DNA of 64,000 nucleotides from assembly GCF_027943255.1 (NCBI RefSeq), contig NC_072896.1, positions 34,746,501 through 34,810,500 on the forward strand, in the 5' to 3' direction. The first letter of the stretch is position 1, and every line of letters begins with the position of its first letter. Made by a program: the position numbers and the translations under genes. Origin of the DNA: Anastrepha obliqua (lineage: Eukaryota; Arthropoda; Insecta; Diptera; Tephritidae). Shown here piece by piece: positions 1 to 10,823 of this stretch. The notes under the pieces were generated by a model, which ran no database searches, was not told where the DNA came from, and saw nothing but the letters and a program-made list of their open reading frames with translations.

Positions 1-344
1 ATAACGACTAGCTTCAAAATTGCACAGCGATCAGTGATATTTTTGTCTTTTGGTAGTGATAAGAAAAACCAGCTCAAATACGTAAGTACGTTCTTGAAAT
101 AATCCACTTTGAGTTTAAAGTAATCTAAGTCTAGTTGTCCTTGCAGTGGGTAAAACCATGCCAAGTACTCAGAAAAGCTCATTTGCGTAGCTAAGGAAGT
201 TTACTTTCTGAAAAGTGTTAATCTTTGTATCTACTTCCAATTGCCTAGGTATGTTTTTCGCTTTCAAATTGATGTGTTTGGCGTTCTAAAAATCGCACTG
301 ACTTGAAATTTCTCTGAAATATTGTTTAACTTAATTTGAATTAA
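1..344. other. No recognisable feature
   Basis: AT-rich sequence with no coding signal, repeat or RNA gene that I can recognise. Confidence 0.5.
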
Positions 345-525
345 TTAATAATTGTTGGGTATAGGAACAAGCTCCACCTCCTATTTGTAGTATGCGTCTT
401 GATGTCGTTCCACATATGCCTGGATTTGCAGTTTTATGTTGCCTCCGAATGGCAGATGTGCTTCTTTTATGAGAAGCTTTTTCATGGCAGAAATACACAC
501 GGAAATTTACGATTGCCCAACGAGG
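345..525 (-). repeat. SINE fragment (3' body, no tRNA head)
   Basis: Read on the minus strand, this matches the 3' body of the SINE at 2104-2412. Shared blocks are the stretch ending in TGCCATGAAAAAGC, the AACGACATCAAGACGC block and the ACAAATAGGAGG block, in the same order. The tRNA-like head with boxes A and B is missing, so this is a 5'-truncated copy. Several short indels separate the two copies, so it is old. Confidence 0.7.
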
Positions 526-648
526 GACAAATAATATTAGAACCAAATTTCATACAAATCGAAAAAATATATATACCTGATCATTTATTCCTGTATGGAA
601 CATGAAACTTCATTAATTAAGAACAGAAACATTTTTTTAATAAAAATA

Positions 649-1642
649 TTGGGTTGGGGAAAAAGAAATGTCGTATTTGCGATCGAAATTTGACGCTTTA
701 TTTAACGTCCTTAGAATTATCCGATTCAAGTCAAATATGCCCCGTTTTGTTCGCAAACTTGTTGCCATTTAGCAGGCAACTTCATTTATCTCCCCAATTC
801 TGGCCGCTTCTGGTCAATCGTCTGCTTCAAACGGTCAAGTTGCTTACAGTAGAGGACCGAATTAAGGGTCTGGCCATAGTTGAGCAGCTCATAGTGGATA
901 ATTCCCTTCCAATCCCACCAAACACACAGCAAAACCTTTCTGGCGGTCAATCCGGGCTTGGCGATGGTTTGGGCCGGCTCGCCGCTTCTCGACCACGACC
1001 TTTTTCGCTTGTCGTTGTCGTACATGATCCACTTTTCATCGCGAGTCACCATCCTCTTCAAAAATGAGTCAAGTTCGTTCCGTTTTAGCAGAGAATCGCA
1101 AGCGTTGATTCGGTCCAAGAGATTTTTTTGCGTCAACACGTGTGGAACCCAAACATCCAACGGTTTTGTGGTCTACACCTAGTTCCTGACTAATCGACCG
1201 AATGCTCACATGCCGGTCTCTTTCGATAATTTCAACGATTTTATCAGTCTCTACGTCGATTGGCCTACAAGTACGGGGTGCATCTTCGTCATCTACTGCA
1301 CCAGAATGAAATCGATCGAACCAACGCTGTGCTGTGCGAATCGTTACAGTATCAGGCCCATAAACGTCACAAATTTTTGCCGCCGCCTTCGTTGCATTTT
1401 CACCTCTAAGGTAGTAAAAACGTAAAATATGACGAATTTCTTGCTTGGTGGACTCCATCTTTGACGCGCTATAACTTAAGACTGAAACGTACGATCACAA
1501 CACTGTCAAAGAGACACCTGTAGTACAGATTGTCGTCTTTAAATCGCCGTTTAGTGTGACCTGATGCAATAAGTACAACGCAAGATATGTTTAAATGTCG
1601 CGCTCAATTGACAAAATACGACATTACTTTTCCCCAACCCAA
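649..1642 (-). mobile_element. Mariner element, mauritiana-type, internally deleted
   Basis: A 994-bp element bounded by near-perfect inverted repeats of about 28 bp. The left end starts TTGGGTTGGGGAAAA and the right end reads the same on the other strand. Both ends are flanked by TA (647-648 and 1643-1644), the target duplication expected of mariner. The transposase remnant on the minus strand resembles the mauritiana subfamily (Mos1-like), whose members are close to 1.3 kb, so about 300 bp are missing internally. It cannot encode transposase but keeps both ends, so it could in principle be moved by a related enzyme. Confidence 0.92.
786..1458 (-). pseudogene. Mariner transposase (mauritiana-type), deleted and frameshifted
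   Basis: The reading frame starts at the ATG ending at 1458 (MESTKQEIRHIL) and covers the paired helix-turn-helix region down to GVDHKTV. An out-of-frame deletion of roughly 38 bp then joins HKTV to DVWVPH, and the second segment continues to KRPELGR near 786. The catalytic signature GDEKW is present as RDEKW, so its Asp is kept but the Gly is changed. WVPH and CVWWDWKG, typical of the mauritiana subfamily, are clear. A second deletion removes the segment that should carry the HDNARPH and YSPDLAPSD motifs, so the second and third catalytic Asp are lost. A short C-terminal trace (LPAKWQQV) lies below 786, before the terminal repeat. It is dead as an enzyme. Confidence 0.9.
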
Positions 1643-1647
1643 TAGCT

Positions 1648-2103
1648 TTTTTTTTTTAATTTGAGGAGCACAAACTTGACTTCAGACCTATGCTCTAGCA
1701 GGCTGTTTCTCATCACGCAGCATCCCAATTTTCCATCAACGATGTAGAAATAAAAAATGTACCCGCCCTAATACAAATGTTGAAAAAATGATTTCAAGGA
1801 GGCTCACTCAAAACCTACTGCCCCTTAGGAAAGCTTTTCTAAGTAGATCTTCCGCCAAAGTGACACCTAGATGTCAGTAGTCAACAATTCCTAAATTTAG
1901 ATGGTAATTTTTTTTCTGTCATCTTTGACGTTTATCGAGTAGACAGTGATAGAAAAACGCCTTAAAATTATTGAACTTTTTATGAAAATGGACGATCTTT
2001 AAGAACACACAAAATTCATTATTTTATTGATGGAAATAATTGTATGTATGAGTTGACAATTCAAAGATTCTACATATTAGTCGATTTGCGTCTCCTAAAC
2101 TGT
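1648..2103. other. No recognisable feature
   Basis: Sequence between the mariner and the SINE. I see no gene, repeat boundary or RNA signal in it. Confidence 0.5.
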
Positions 2104-2412
2104 TGGGCCGCCGTAGCCGAATGGGTTTTTGCGTGACTACCATTCGGGATTCACAGAGAGAACGTCGGTTCGAATCTCGCTGAAACGCCAAAATTAAGAA
2201 AAAGATTTTTCTAATAGCGGTCGCCCCTCGGCAGGCAATGGCAAACCTACGAGTGTATTTCTGCCATGAAAAAGCTCCTCATAAAAATACCTGCCGTTCG
2301 GAGTCGGCTTGAAACTCTAGGTCCCTCCATTTGTAAAACAACATCAAGACGCACGCCACAAATAGGAGGAGGAGCTCGGGCAAACACCCAAAAAGGATTT
2401 ACACGCCATATA
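2104..2412 (+). repeat. tRNA-derived SINE
   Basis: The head carries an RNA polymerase III internal promoter: an A box (TAGCCGAATGG, 2114-2124) and a B box (GGTTCGAATCT, 2167-2177) at tRNA-like spacing. The head does not fold as a complete tRNA gene and is followed by about 230 bp of unrelated body. The body ends in AT-rich repeats of the TATATA type near 2405-2440, as expected for a SINE tail. Two truncated copies (345-525 and 53274-53325, both minus strand) show that it is a repeat family. I recall similar sequence from fruit-fly genomes, but that is memory and not a search. Confidence 0.78.
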
Positions 2413-2451
2413 TATTATATATATATAATATATACCATTCTGGTTTTGACA

Positions 2452-3666
2452 AAACAAGGTTCAGCACTCGAAGGGTAACCAATTCAGACCGCTCGCGCAG
2501 CTGATGCACGGGCATCAGTTGTCTGTAAGTTGGCTAAATGACATTCCAGAGTATTGTTCACAAGCGCGCGGAAGCATTTTACCGAGAGTAAATGCGATGA
2601 ATTCCGCAATGAATTTGAATGGAGCTCGATAACCTTAAAGTAAATAAAGTTTTTGTTTATCGCACCACTCGCGAAACGTCATAGAGGTAGACATCAAAAG
2701 ACTGCAACGTTACGTGAAATAATTCAAAAGGTGAAGAAGCGACTTGAGCGAAATGCCCGACGAAGTACCAATCAAAGAACTGAAAACTTACCCGAAAGAA
2801 CTGAAAATATCTGACCGTAGCATCCACCGCATACTGAAAAATGATCTCCAAGTCAAGCCTTACAAGATCCAAAAGGCGCATGATCTCACACCAAAGCAGC
2901 AACAAGTCAGACTTGAAAGAGCGAAGGAGTTGCTTCGCTTGGCCGAAAACAGTTAATTTCCGCACATTGTGTTCTCTGACGGGAAAATTTTTCAAATTGA
3001 GCAATTTGCAAATCCCCAAAACGTTACGGTTTATTTAACCGACTGTTCATACGAGAATTTGAGTCATCGATTGGCCACCAGGAGGCGGCACCCGTCACAG
3101 GTAATGGCTTGGGCCGCTGTAACCGTTGATGGGCGCTCGCTAATCGTTTTGATCAAGCCTGGGGTCAATGGGAAAGTATTCTGGAGGTTGCTTTGATGCC
3201 GTGCGCAGAAAAACATTTCGGTGGGAAACCAAGGACGTTTCAGCAGAACTTGGCACCATCTCACAAAGTTCGAATGAACCAACAATGGCTAAAAAATAAC
3301 GTTGCGAACTTCATAACGTCCGCACATTGACTTTCTAATTCACTAAACGCGAATCCGATGAATTATTCTCTTTAAGACATTTTGGAGAGTAAGCTCCGAA
3401 CTAAAAGATTACCCAGTCCCGAAGCGCTGAAAAAAGTCGAGTGGGCCAAAATACCTGAAAGTCACATTCGAGCAACTTGCGATTCGTTTCTGGACCATCT
3501 CGAAGCCACAGTCAAGACGAAAGGTGATCATATCGAGCAAAGGTAAATTAATTCTAATTTTTTTATTATTTTCACACATTTTTTTCTTTGAATTGAATAA
3601 AAGTAATTTTCCAAGCTAAATTATGGCTTTTGCAATTGGTTACACTTCGAGTGCCGGACACTGTAT
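2452..3666 (+). mobile_element. Tc1/mariner-type transposon, degraded
   Basis: The right end carries GGTTACACTTCGAGTGCCGG (near 3637-3657). A diverged inverted counterpart, CACTCGAAGGGTAACCAA, lies near 2465-2482. The element would be about 1.2 kb, normal for the IS630-Tc1-mariner superfamily. The space between the ends is filled by one broken transposase gene. A second, shorter copy with the same terminal sequence is at 37061-37328 on the minus strand. The exact outer ends are uncertain by a few bases. Confidence 0.8.
2700..3546 (+). pseudogene. Tc1/mariner-type transposase, multiply broken
   Basis: Homology runs from VKKRLERNARRSTNQ, through KISDRSIHRILKNDLQVK (helix-turn-helix region) and IQKAHDLTPKQQQV, to the catalytic block VFSDGKIFQIEQF. 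The first catalytic Asp survives (FSD), although the family usually has SDEK. The second motif reads FQQNLAPSHK where an Asp is expected after QQ. The third reads NPMNYSL where NPLDYSL is expected, so both later acidic residues are lost. Frame changes occur near 2780 (a local duplication around the word CCGAAAGAACTGAAAA) and near 3190, with a stop after AENS near 2954. The C-terminus ends at about HIEQR (3546). This family is recognised from its motifs; its exact clade is not certain. Confidence 0.85.
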
Positions 3667-3669
3667 ACG

Positions 3670-4440
3670 AAGTATCCTATTTTGCGTTTGTTGTAGATAT
3701 ATTTTTTTTATTTGTACTGCTTGCAGCTCCCCAAATCTCTGTGTTATATTTTCTCTGTATATTAGAGTCTTATCTTCTAGTGAGATCGTTGAATTTTTTC
3801 CCAAAAGGAAATTAATTTGTTTAAGCCTAGTCTTAATTTCGTGTCGTTTTTTGCGATGTGTAACTTCCAGCTAAGTTTATTATCTATAATCATACCCAAG
3901 TAGAATATTTTGTCTTTGTATCGTGGGGAATTTGTTTATTCTTTCTGAATATTGGATTGTATTGTTTTTTTCTCTTGTTAGTGTATATGACGTGGTGGTT
4001 TTATCCTCGTTTATTTTAATTCCTTGTTTCTCGAACTATTGAGTTGTGTCACTAAGTAATTCCAGAAGTTTATAAGCAGCCATTCTTGGATCTTTATGTG
4101 GTGCTAGCAAGACAGTGTCGCCTGCAAATGTTGCTATTAAAGACTTCTTCGTTGCCGATGTAGGGATATCAGCTGCATAAAGAAGGTAAAGAAGCAGTCC
4201 AGGGGCACTGCCTTGCGGTACACCTGCTTCTATTGTTAGTATATCGGAATACTTATCTTCGATTTTTATATAAAATTATCTTGCAGTTATATACATTTTC
4301 ATCAATTTGTAGTAGTCTGTTGGTAAATAGGGTAATAGTTTTCGTAGATGTTCTGCACACTGTGTCAAAAGCTTTGCCTACGTCGAGGTATGCTGTTCAC
4401 GCGTTCGTAATTTATTGATGTCTTCAACAATTTTGTTCGT
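3670..4440 (-). pseudogene. Jockey-type LINE reverse transcriptase fragment
   Basis: Read on the minus strand, the region carries the reverse-transcriptase signature GVPQGSAPG (about 4210-4224) followed by LLLYLLYAADIP. The catalytic loop FAGDT (about 4113-4127) stands where FADDT is expected, so one catalytic Asp is replaced by Gly. Further downstream, traces such as NEDKTTT, YLG-like residues, LNKLISFWEK and the motif KKIYLQQTQNRILR match the region after the catalytic core of Jockey-clade elements. Stops and frameshifts are frequent. Endonuclease and ORF1 are absent, so this is a 5'-truncated, old copy. It lies directly beside the Tc1/mariner copy on its left. Confidence 0.75.
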
Positions 4441-4524
4441 AGCTCTGTGAGCTTGCTAGATGGTGAAATGTATTCGTCTGAATCGGAATTGCTGCTAAGG
4501 TATTATTTTATGTTTTTGCATAAT

Positions 4525-5215
4525 TCATAGAAAATAGAATGGCGTGGAGTCACCAGGACTTTCTTAGTGTTTTGTTTATTATGCTGGGATCAAACAGCTT
4601 TCGAAATAGCACATGAAAAAATGAAGCTCCATTTTCCCTGCACTCTTATGAGATATATGTAAGTAGTGAAATTCCCCTTTAACAACAGTCAGGGGGATGC
4701 CGATGACCGGGTAGGAGGTACCTGAGGTCAATTCAGTCCTATTCCTGGCAAGCTCATTAGTAATTCCATTTCCCTCTATGTTCCTATGTGCTGGAACCCA
4801 GATTGGAGAAATGTTACCTGCCTACCCAAGATATTTAATCTCTTTCTTACAGGAGTTTACTAGTTTAGCTCTGCACCATGGAGTCGTCAGAGCCTTAATC
4901 GCGGCTTGACTATCGGAAAAATTGTTGACGGTTTCCTCGCTTCCATATTCCCTAAGCGTTTTGCATGCCTGCAGGATTGCAAAGGCATCTGCTTGAAAAA
5001 CACTAGCAGTATTTGGAAATAGATAAAAAGGCTGATTTTTAGAAAACCCCTGTTCCAACTCTGGATTCCATCTTGAAGCCGCCTGTGAAGGCAGAGGTGC
5101 CTGCCTTGGGGCAGATTCTCCCCTCATTTCAAACCTGCCTACTTGGAAAGATTTCCCTGATATGACACTCAAGCTCCACTTTTCGATCTATTCTAAGTTC
5201 AGAAAAATACGGTGT
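4525..5215 (-). pseudogene. LINE fragment with RNase H domain (family A)
   Basis: The minus strand encodes an RNase H domain. The E motif is VFQADAFAILQACKTL and the D motif is NNFSDSQAAIKAL, where family copies usually have NICSDSQ. The stretch near 4740-4800 gives PIWVPAHRNIEGNG followed by ELARNRTEL, the site of the last catalytic Asp, which appears as TNELA instead of ADELA. The C-terminal block (GIPLTVVKG, then CYFESCLIPA) aligns with the copies at 24740-25690 and 58700-59120. The reverse transcriptase is missing. RNase H in a LINE points to the I/R1/LOA group; which one cannot be settled here. Confidence 0.8.
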
Positions 5216-7367
5216 TAGCTGAACAAACATGCTGCCACGTCCCTCGAAAGATTACCTCCACAGGCCAACCGCCTATAAACTGATTGCATTTTGAACAGCG
5301 ATGAAAAAAACGAAAAGTCAATGGGAAGTAAGCGCAAAACGACATTCAGGGCAGCACTAGGATATGTTTTACATGATTCAGTGACGCCAATACAACCAGC
5401 CCCCTGCACCTTCTTCAGTTTAGTGATATTATAGCCCTTCTGAAGAGCTGTTATTTTATAAAAATATAAAAAAATAGTTGAAGTTTCCAGCTATGAATGA
5501 AGTAGACGCACTGGATATCTCTGTTTACGTTTTTCCAGTGGAAAGGTTTAAAAAAAAATTAAAACTCAACTGTCAAATGAGCCGTGGTTTACGCATTCAG
5601 ATGTGGTTTTTAATATTAACTTCTTCTAAGTAAAATCAATCGTATTTTTAAAATGCCAAATATTTGCCAGCTCCATAAGTTTGCACATAGTTTTAATATA
5701 AGAAGGACAAGGTGTATATAGAAAAAAAGAACTCACAAATGTATGCGCTCTTCTTTTTCTTTATGCATCTACTACTCTGCATATTTTCACGGGTATGCTT
5801 AATATACATTTTATTTAAACTGTGACCCAGTATCTATATTGAAGAAAATTTCTAAAGAAACACATAGAAAAAGGAAACCAGGTATTCAAAGCGAAATAGT
5901 TTAAATAAAGAAAATTGCAACAGCGTTTGTGAACTCAAAGAAAATTGCGAAATGAAAAAAGCTGCAAAGAAAAACAAGAGACTCTGCACTGAGCTAACCA
6001 GCAAAATTTAGGTTTATCGCTTATTGCACTTAGCTCCGACTTAGATACCTGCTTACACATACACGCATGAGTGTGTTGAGACAAAAAACAGGGTAGCCAC
6101 AAAAGCAAGCCGAACCACAAAACAAAACACACAAAAAAAATGCTTGAACAGAAGCTGCAGCTGGAAGTCGGTTCAGAAACTATTCTAGTGAGCTTTGTTA
6201 TAGTTGTTGTTGTAAATCGAAGATGCTACTAGGTAAAAGCTAAGCTATTTTAGTTTTTGCTCTTTACCAAGCATTTTTTTTTGCACCTAGACTTTTTGCC
6301 TTTCCTCTCCCTGCGCTCTTCATATACTTCGATTGCAGCAACTTTACTCTGCTATTTGCATTTTTATCCTGTAAGGACAATGCAGGAACAACGTGCATTG
6401 AATACTCACGTATATACACACACATACATATATACTTTTATTGTATGCACAGAGAAAAAGAAGAACGTCGATTATAAGCATTCCCTTTCATGCAGCAGCA
6501 CCTGCCCATACGCTGGTATCTGTGGTGTGCAACAAAAACGTAGCTACGAGAAATGTGCAAAAAATCGTATTGCAATCACAACATATCGGAATCCAGGTAA
6601 TCGAAGTGCAGCTCGTCTCTTCGAGTCCTTTTTTCATCGAGTCAGCCACAGCGGGCGCACGCGGAAATACTTTTGCAATAACAATGAAATTTACATAAAA
6701 ATCATGTTGACTAAGCGTGAGCTGGTCGCTGGTGCTGCTTACTTGCGTTGACTGCCTCGCTGGCTGTTCGAGCGTCAGATTGCTTGGTCATAGTTTCGCC
6801 TGATTGCGAGTTTGCTGAGAATTTTAAGCACAATGAGGAGGGAGTGTGCATAGCAAGGGAGTGCGCAGCGATTGAAAGTCTCATCAATAGCATATTTTTT
6901 CATTGCGTCTGCTACTGTAACCACTATTTTTTCACTTTCAACGTACCCTCACTTCGCTTTGCTCTAATATTATTTTTTTTTCTTTCCCTGCTCGTAAGCA
7001 TTAAATTAAGACATATTCACCTTGCTGGCATAAGCTGCATGAAAAGTGGAATCTCGATTTTTGTATTCCACTGATCTTTTAACGGCTGCTGAATTTTAAG
7101 CAGCATTCGACCTGATTTCTTAAGCGCGCGTCCTGCTAACATTTTAGGAAAATTAGAGTGTAAAACGTGTTGTTGTTAAGTACGGATTATATTCTGCGAC
7201 ACCACATTTCGGAGGGTGGGAATGGGAGAGGGCAGAACACTGATGTCAATTGGGTATATCAAAACCGCGGAAGTGCTCGCCTCGTACAGGCGAAAATTTT
7301 TTTGGTGGCCAAATTCAATTTTCACATTTCTGGTTCAGTTTGTTTCGAAAAATTGGAAATAATTTTT
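5216..7367. other. No recognisable gene
   Basis: About 2.1 kb of sequence with short low-complexity runs, including alternating CA/TA near 6405-6440. An open stretch at 6257-6751 (164 codons, plus strand) has low-complexity, Cys/Tyr/His-rich translation and no motif I know, so I do not call it a gene. Confidence 0.5.
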
Positions 7368-7894
7368 AATGGTATATGAATAAGTTCGTGCGGTTTTTTT
7401 TCGAAATTTGAATTTCGGATCATTCCCATGGCTTTTAAACGTTTGGAAATGGTTGATTGATCAACTCCCAAAGTTTTTGCAACCTCTTCTTGCGTTTGAG
7501 CCGGATCTTGATCGAGCAATTCCTCCAATTCGGTATCCATAAACTTTGGCCCGCGCGGCCAAAATCACCACTTTTAAAGCGTGCAAACCACTTCTGGCAC
7601 GTTCGCTCAGCTAGAGCATGCTCACCATAAACTTCCACCAAGATACGATGACTTTCGGCTGCTTTTTTCTTCATATTAAAGAATTCCCCGCAAAAACACA
7701 TTATTTGGCACGAAATTCGACATTTTCAAGTGTGGTAAAAATATTGTTGTTTACGCTTCAAATAAAAAACTTATACTGACGTTTGTGCCTTACGACAGTA
7801 GCTCTCCAATGAATGTTTGGAAATGTGGATCGATGGAATAATAATCAAGTTACGCCATCTGTTGTAAAACCGCACGAACTTATCCATAGACCTA
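7368..7894 (-). mobile_element. Mariner remnant, internally deleted
   Basis: Inverted ends face each other: AATAAGTTCGTGCGGTTTT at 7379-7397 and AAAACCGCACGAACTTAT at 7866-7883. This terminal sequence belongs to a mariner with transposase on the minus strand, of which only the N-terminal third remains. The element is about 525 bp, so most of the gene, including the catalytic domain, was lost by deletion joined close to the left end. Confidence 0.82.
7400..7701 (-). pseudogene. Mariner transposase N-terminus (HTH only)
   Basis: The first segment, starting at the ATG at 7701, reads KKAAESHRILVEVYGEHALA followed by ERTCQKWFARFKSGDF, the usual first helix-turn-helix of mariner. After GDF the frame changes; the second segment carries ELLDQDPAQTQEEVAKTLGV and STISKRLKAMGMI, the second helix-turn-helix. 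It then runs into the left terminal repeat. No catalytic residue remains. Confidence 0.85.
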
Positions 7895-8103
7895 TATATA
7901 TAAATCTGAGCCAAATATTGTATAATATTGGGCCAGAGAAAATATAATACAATTGCAAGAGCCATTTTTTCGTAAAGCACTTAACCCATTATTACCTCCC
8001 ATAGTGAGTGTTTTTAACCTTTTTATTTGGAAAGTACCTAAAATTAAAAAAGGAGTTCGATAGCTAAAATATTTATTCATTGAACCAATGAATATAAGAA
8101 ATA

Positions 8104-9037
8104 AAGGGTGATTTTTTAAGAGCTATAGGAAAGTTTAAAAAAAAGGCACGTAAAATTCAGAAAAATACATGAAATTATTTTTTAAATCGATAGTACAGTC
8201 CATTAAATTTAAAGGTTCAAAATTATTTCATGCAAATGTTCACCGCGACTGCGCTTCAAATGGTCCATCCGCTTAGTCCAATTTTGGCATACTATTTCCA
8301 ATGTTTCGGACGGTATCTCACAAATAAATGCTTTAATGTTGTCTTCCAATGCATTAATTGAAGCAGGCTGGTCTGAATAGACATGAGCTTTAACACAGCC
8401 CCAGAAAAAATAATCTAAAGGCGTTATATCGCACGATCTGGGTGGCCAATTGACAGGTCCCGAACGTGAAATAAAATGCTCACCGAACTCGCCTCTCAAC
8501 AAGTCCATTGTTACGCGTGCTGTGTGGCATGTGGCATGTGGCACTGTCTTGCTGAAACCTCATGTCATGCAAGTCAAGCTCTTGCATTTTGGGCAAAAAA
8601 AAGTTGGATATCATTTCACGGTAGCGCTCACCATTCACAGTTACGTTACGATTCGCAGCATCTTTGAAGAAGTACGGTCCAATGATACCTCCAGCCCATA
8701 AACCGCACCAAACTGTGACCTTTTCTGAATCCATTGGTAGCTCTTGCAATTCTTCTGGCTGATCTTCACTCCAAAATCGACAATTCTGCTTATTTACGTA
8801 CGCATTGATCCAAAAATGAGCTTCGTTGCTGAACACAATTTTTCGCGCGATAAACTTTCGTAACAGAACACGCATTTTTATAATAAAATTCAATGATTTG
8901 CAAGCGTTGTTCGTTTGTAAGACGATTCATGGTTAAATTATAGACCAAACTGAAGATGTTTGACAGTGAAACGAAACATGCGTCAGCTGTTTAAACCAAC
9001 TATTTAAAAAGATAATAGCTAAAAAATTGCCCTTTAA
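8104..9037 (-). mobile_element. DD41D-type mariner, internally deleted
   Basis: The ends are imperfect inverted repeats: AAAGGGTGATTTTTTAAGAG at 8104 and, on the minus strand from 9037, AAAGGGCAATTTTTTAGC. The gene between them lies on the minus strand. The element is about 0.93 kb, roughly 350 bp short of a full copy, because the DNA-binding region has been deleted. The DD41D spacing of its catalytic domain is that of the group first described from Ceratitis rosa (rosa subfamily). Confidence 0.87.
8209..8931 (-). pseudogene. DD41D mariner transposase, deleted plus 7-bp duplication
   Basis: The probable original start is the ATG at 8931 (MNRLTNEQRLQIIEFYY). About 110 codons including the helix-turn-helix are then missing, and the frame resumes at RKIVFSNEAHFWINAYVNKQ. 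The first catalytic Asp of FSDEAHF is replaced by Asn. KVTVWCGLWAGGIIGPYF and the second Asp (RFQQDSATCH) are intact. Right after ATCH a 7-bp tandem duplication (ATGCCAC on the minus strand, near 8523-8545) breaks the frame; without it the frame continues HTARVTMDLL. The third Asp is in SCDITPLDYFFWG. Exactly 41 residues separate the second and third Asp once the duplication is discounted. Confidence 0.9.
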
Positions 9038-9073
9038 AACAAGTTCTTGTAGACATATTTCACGGTTGAGGGG

Positions 9074-9758
9074 TTAAGGGGTTAAGGTTAATCGATTTTT
9101 TGTACAGATTATTATTATTTAGTTTTAGGCGTATTTCTGTAGAACTCGATTGTGAAAATTCCCCATAGCTACAAAGTTTTGGTAACTGCCCGACGAGAGT
9201 TTGATGCGCACAGGTAGCTGTCCTTCGTTTGAGGCAGCTGACCGTTAAACTCGTTTTTCTCGAAACTACTTTTTCCGGCACGGTCTGTATGATAACTCAT
9301 ACAGTTTTTAATATTTTTCATGCGGTTTTTTTAGAATATTCGAAAGAGTATTCGCTGTAGTCTGTAGAGCTGAATTTTTGATATTTTTATTACAAAATTT
9401 TATAAACATAATTAAAGTGTGAAATTTATGACGTAAAATGCATACTTTTTTAAAATGTCGTAAATTGCAGAATTTTTGGAAATTCAAAAATCCGGCTCGA
9501 CAGGCTGTAACTAATTTATTTTACAAGAATTTTTTTACTTTTTACAGATCCGTCAACATCCCAAGGAAAAATCATGCAGACCGTGGAGCATTTGTATTTT
9601 GGGTCACGCGATTTTTAATATACTAAATTTTGTAAAGAAAAGAAAGAAAAATTAAAATAAAATTTTTTATAAGGTTTAAATACTAAAAAACAAGGCATAC
9701 ACTTTTCTATATTTATTTCTATTGTTATCTCTTCTGCTGGACGTATGTAACCCCTTAA
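9074..9758. mobile_element. TTAA-bounded MITE
   Basis: Left end TTAAGGGGTTAAGG and right end GTATGTAACCCCTTAA are inverted and each includes TTAA, the target of piggyBac-type elements. No coding sequence is visible in its 685 bp. Part of the interior (CGAAACTACTTTTTCCGGC near 9256-9276) resembles sequence at 60440-60475, suggesting a repeat family. Two other TTAA-ended elements are at 18527-19186 and 46257-47013. Confidence 0.6.
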
Positions 9759-10112
9759 TAGGCATTAGAAAAAGGAAGCTACAATATTATAATAAATATT
9801 CAAAGAAATCATTGGGCGATCGTTGGAATATAAAAAATATATTTCAATAAATTTAGATATTTTATCAAACTCAATAAGGGCTCTAGTAATAGAAACATAC
9901 GAGGAAAAGAAATATTTGCAGAGACCAACATAGAAACCTCTGAACTAGGAAGAGCTCTGGTCGGAATCTCAAGATGCACGAGACAGTCAACAGTGCCTCA
10001 GATCAAATCAAAAATGAAAGAGGAAGGTAAGATTGTTTTTGTGTTCAGAAATGATTTAAAGTTAATGAATAAGTATCGCGCTTTATAGGTAGGGAAAAGA
10101 TCGGCGGAGCTT

Positions 10113-10398
10113 TAAGGGGTTATATACAGTTAGAATTTTCAAAAAATCGATTTATTTATTTTTGTTTTTCTTAATGTATATATATTTAAGAACACACACA
10201 GAAAATTTAATATCGTTCCAGTGAATATTTTCGAAGTTACACGCAAATTTGGAAAGGCGTTTCAGAGTGCTTGAAAGTACAGGAGCGGCAGCGCGTTTTT
10301 CTCACAATGGTGTTTTCAAAGTCGGTGACCAACATTACTCGAAAACGGCTAAACCGATGAGTCTCAAATTTTAGCACGAGCTTCCTAAACATATTTTT
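10113..10398 (+). repeat. End fragment of a TTAA-type MITE
   Basis: TTAAGGGGTTATATACAG at 10113 looks like the left end of a relative of the MITE at 9074-9758. The interior includes CTCGAAAACGGCTAAACC near 10339, a word pattern shared loosely with the other copies. No matching right end is seen before the tandem repeats, so the copy appears truncated. Confidence 0.45.
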
Positions 10399-10455
10399 GA
10401 CGTGATAACGTCTTATGATTCGATTTAACAGGCTGCACGCACGAAAAAATGTGTC

Positions 10456-10555
10456 GTTACCTTGCTCATTAGTGTTACCTTGCTCATTAGTGCTACCTTG
10501 CTCATTGCCGTTACCTTGCTCATATATCGTTACCTTGCTCATTGCCGTTACCTTG
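10456..10555 (+). repeat. 18-bp minisatellite, about 5.5 units
   Basis: Units of GTTACCTTGCTCATTAGT start at 10456, 10474, 10492, 10510, 10529 and 10547 (partial). The last positions of each unit vary (AGT, GCC, ATATC). Confidence 0.93.
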
Positions 10556-10823
10556 AATGAACTGCAAGCGAAAGCGCGGAACGAACGACAAAGCAAACAA
10601 AGCAAACGAACGGCAACGTTCGACATCTTGCTCTCTCCTACTTAAGTGAGCGTATATGTGTATATATATGCGCATATGTACATATATAAATTCACGTATT
10701 TGTATTTGCATATGCCTTCTTATTGATTATTATTAATTTGATTTACTTAAAGAATTTAAAATAAAACCAAGTTTGTTAATAATACCTGTTGTTTTAATGT
10801 TATTATTATTTTTTGACGTGATT

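Noticed and set aside
2104..2180. A tRNA gene
   Set aside because: Boxes A and B are present, but the acceptor and anticodon stems do not form and a SINE body follows.
6257..6751. 164-codon open frame
   Set aside because: Low-complexity translation with no motif, an overlapping second frame of similar quality, and no splice or start context that stands out.
10456..10555. CRISPR array
   Set aside because: Units are 18 bp with no unique spacers, and the sequence is eukaryotic. It is a minisatellite.
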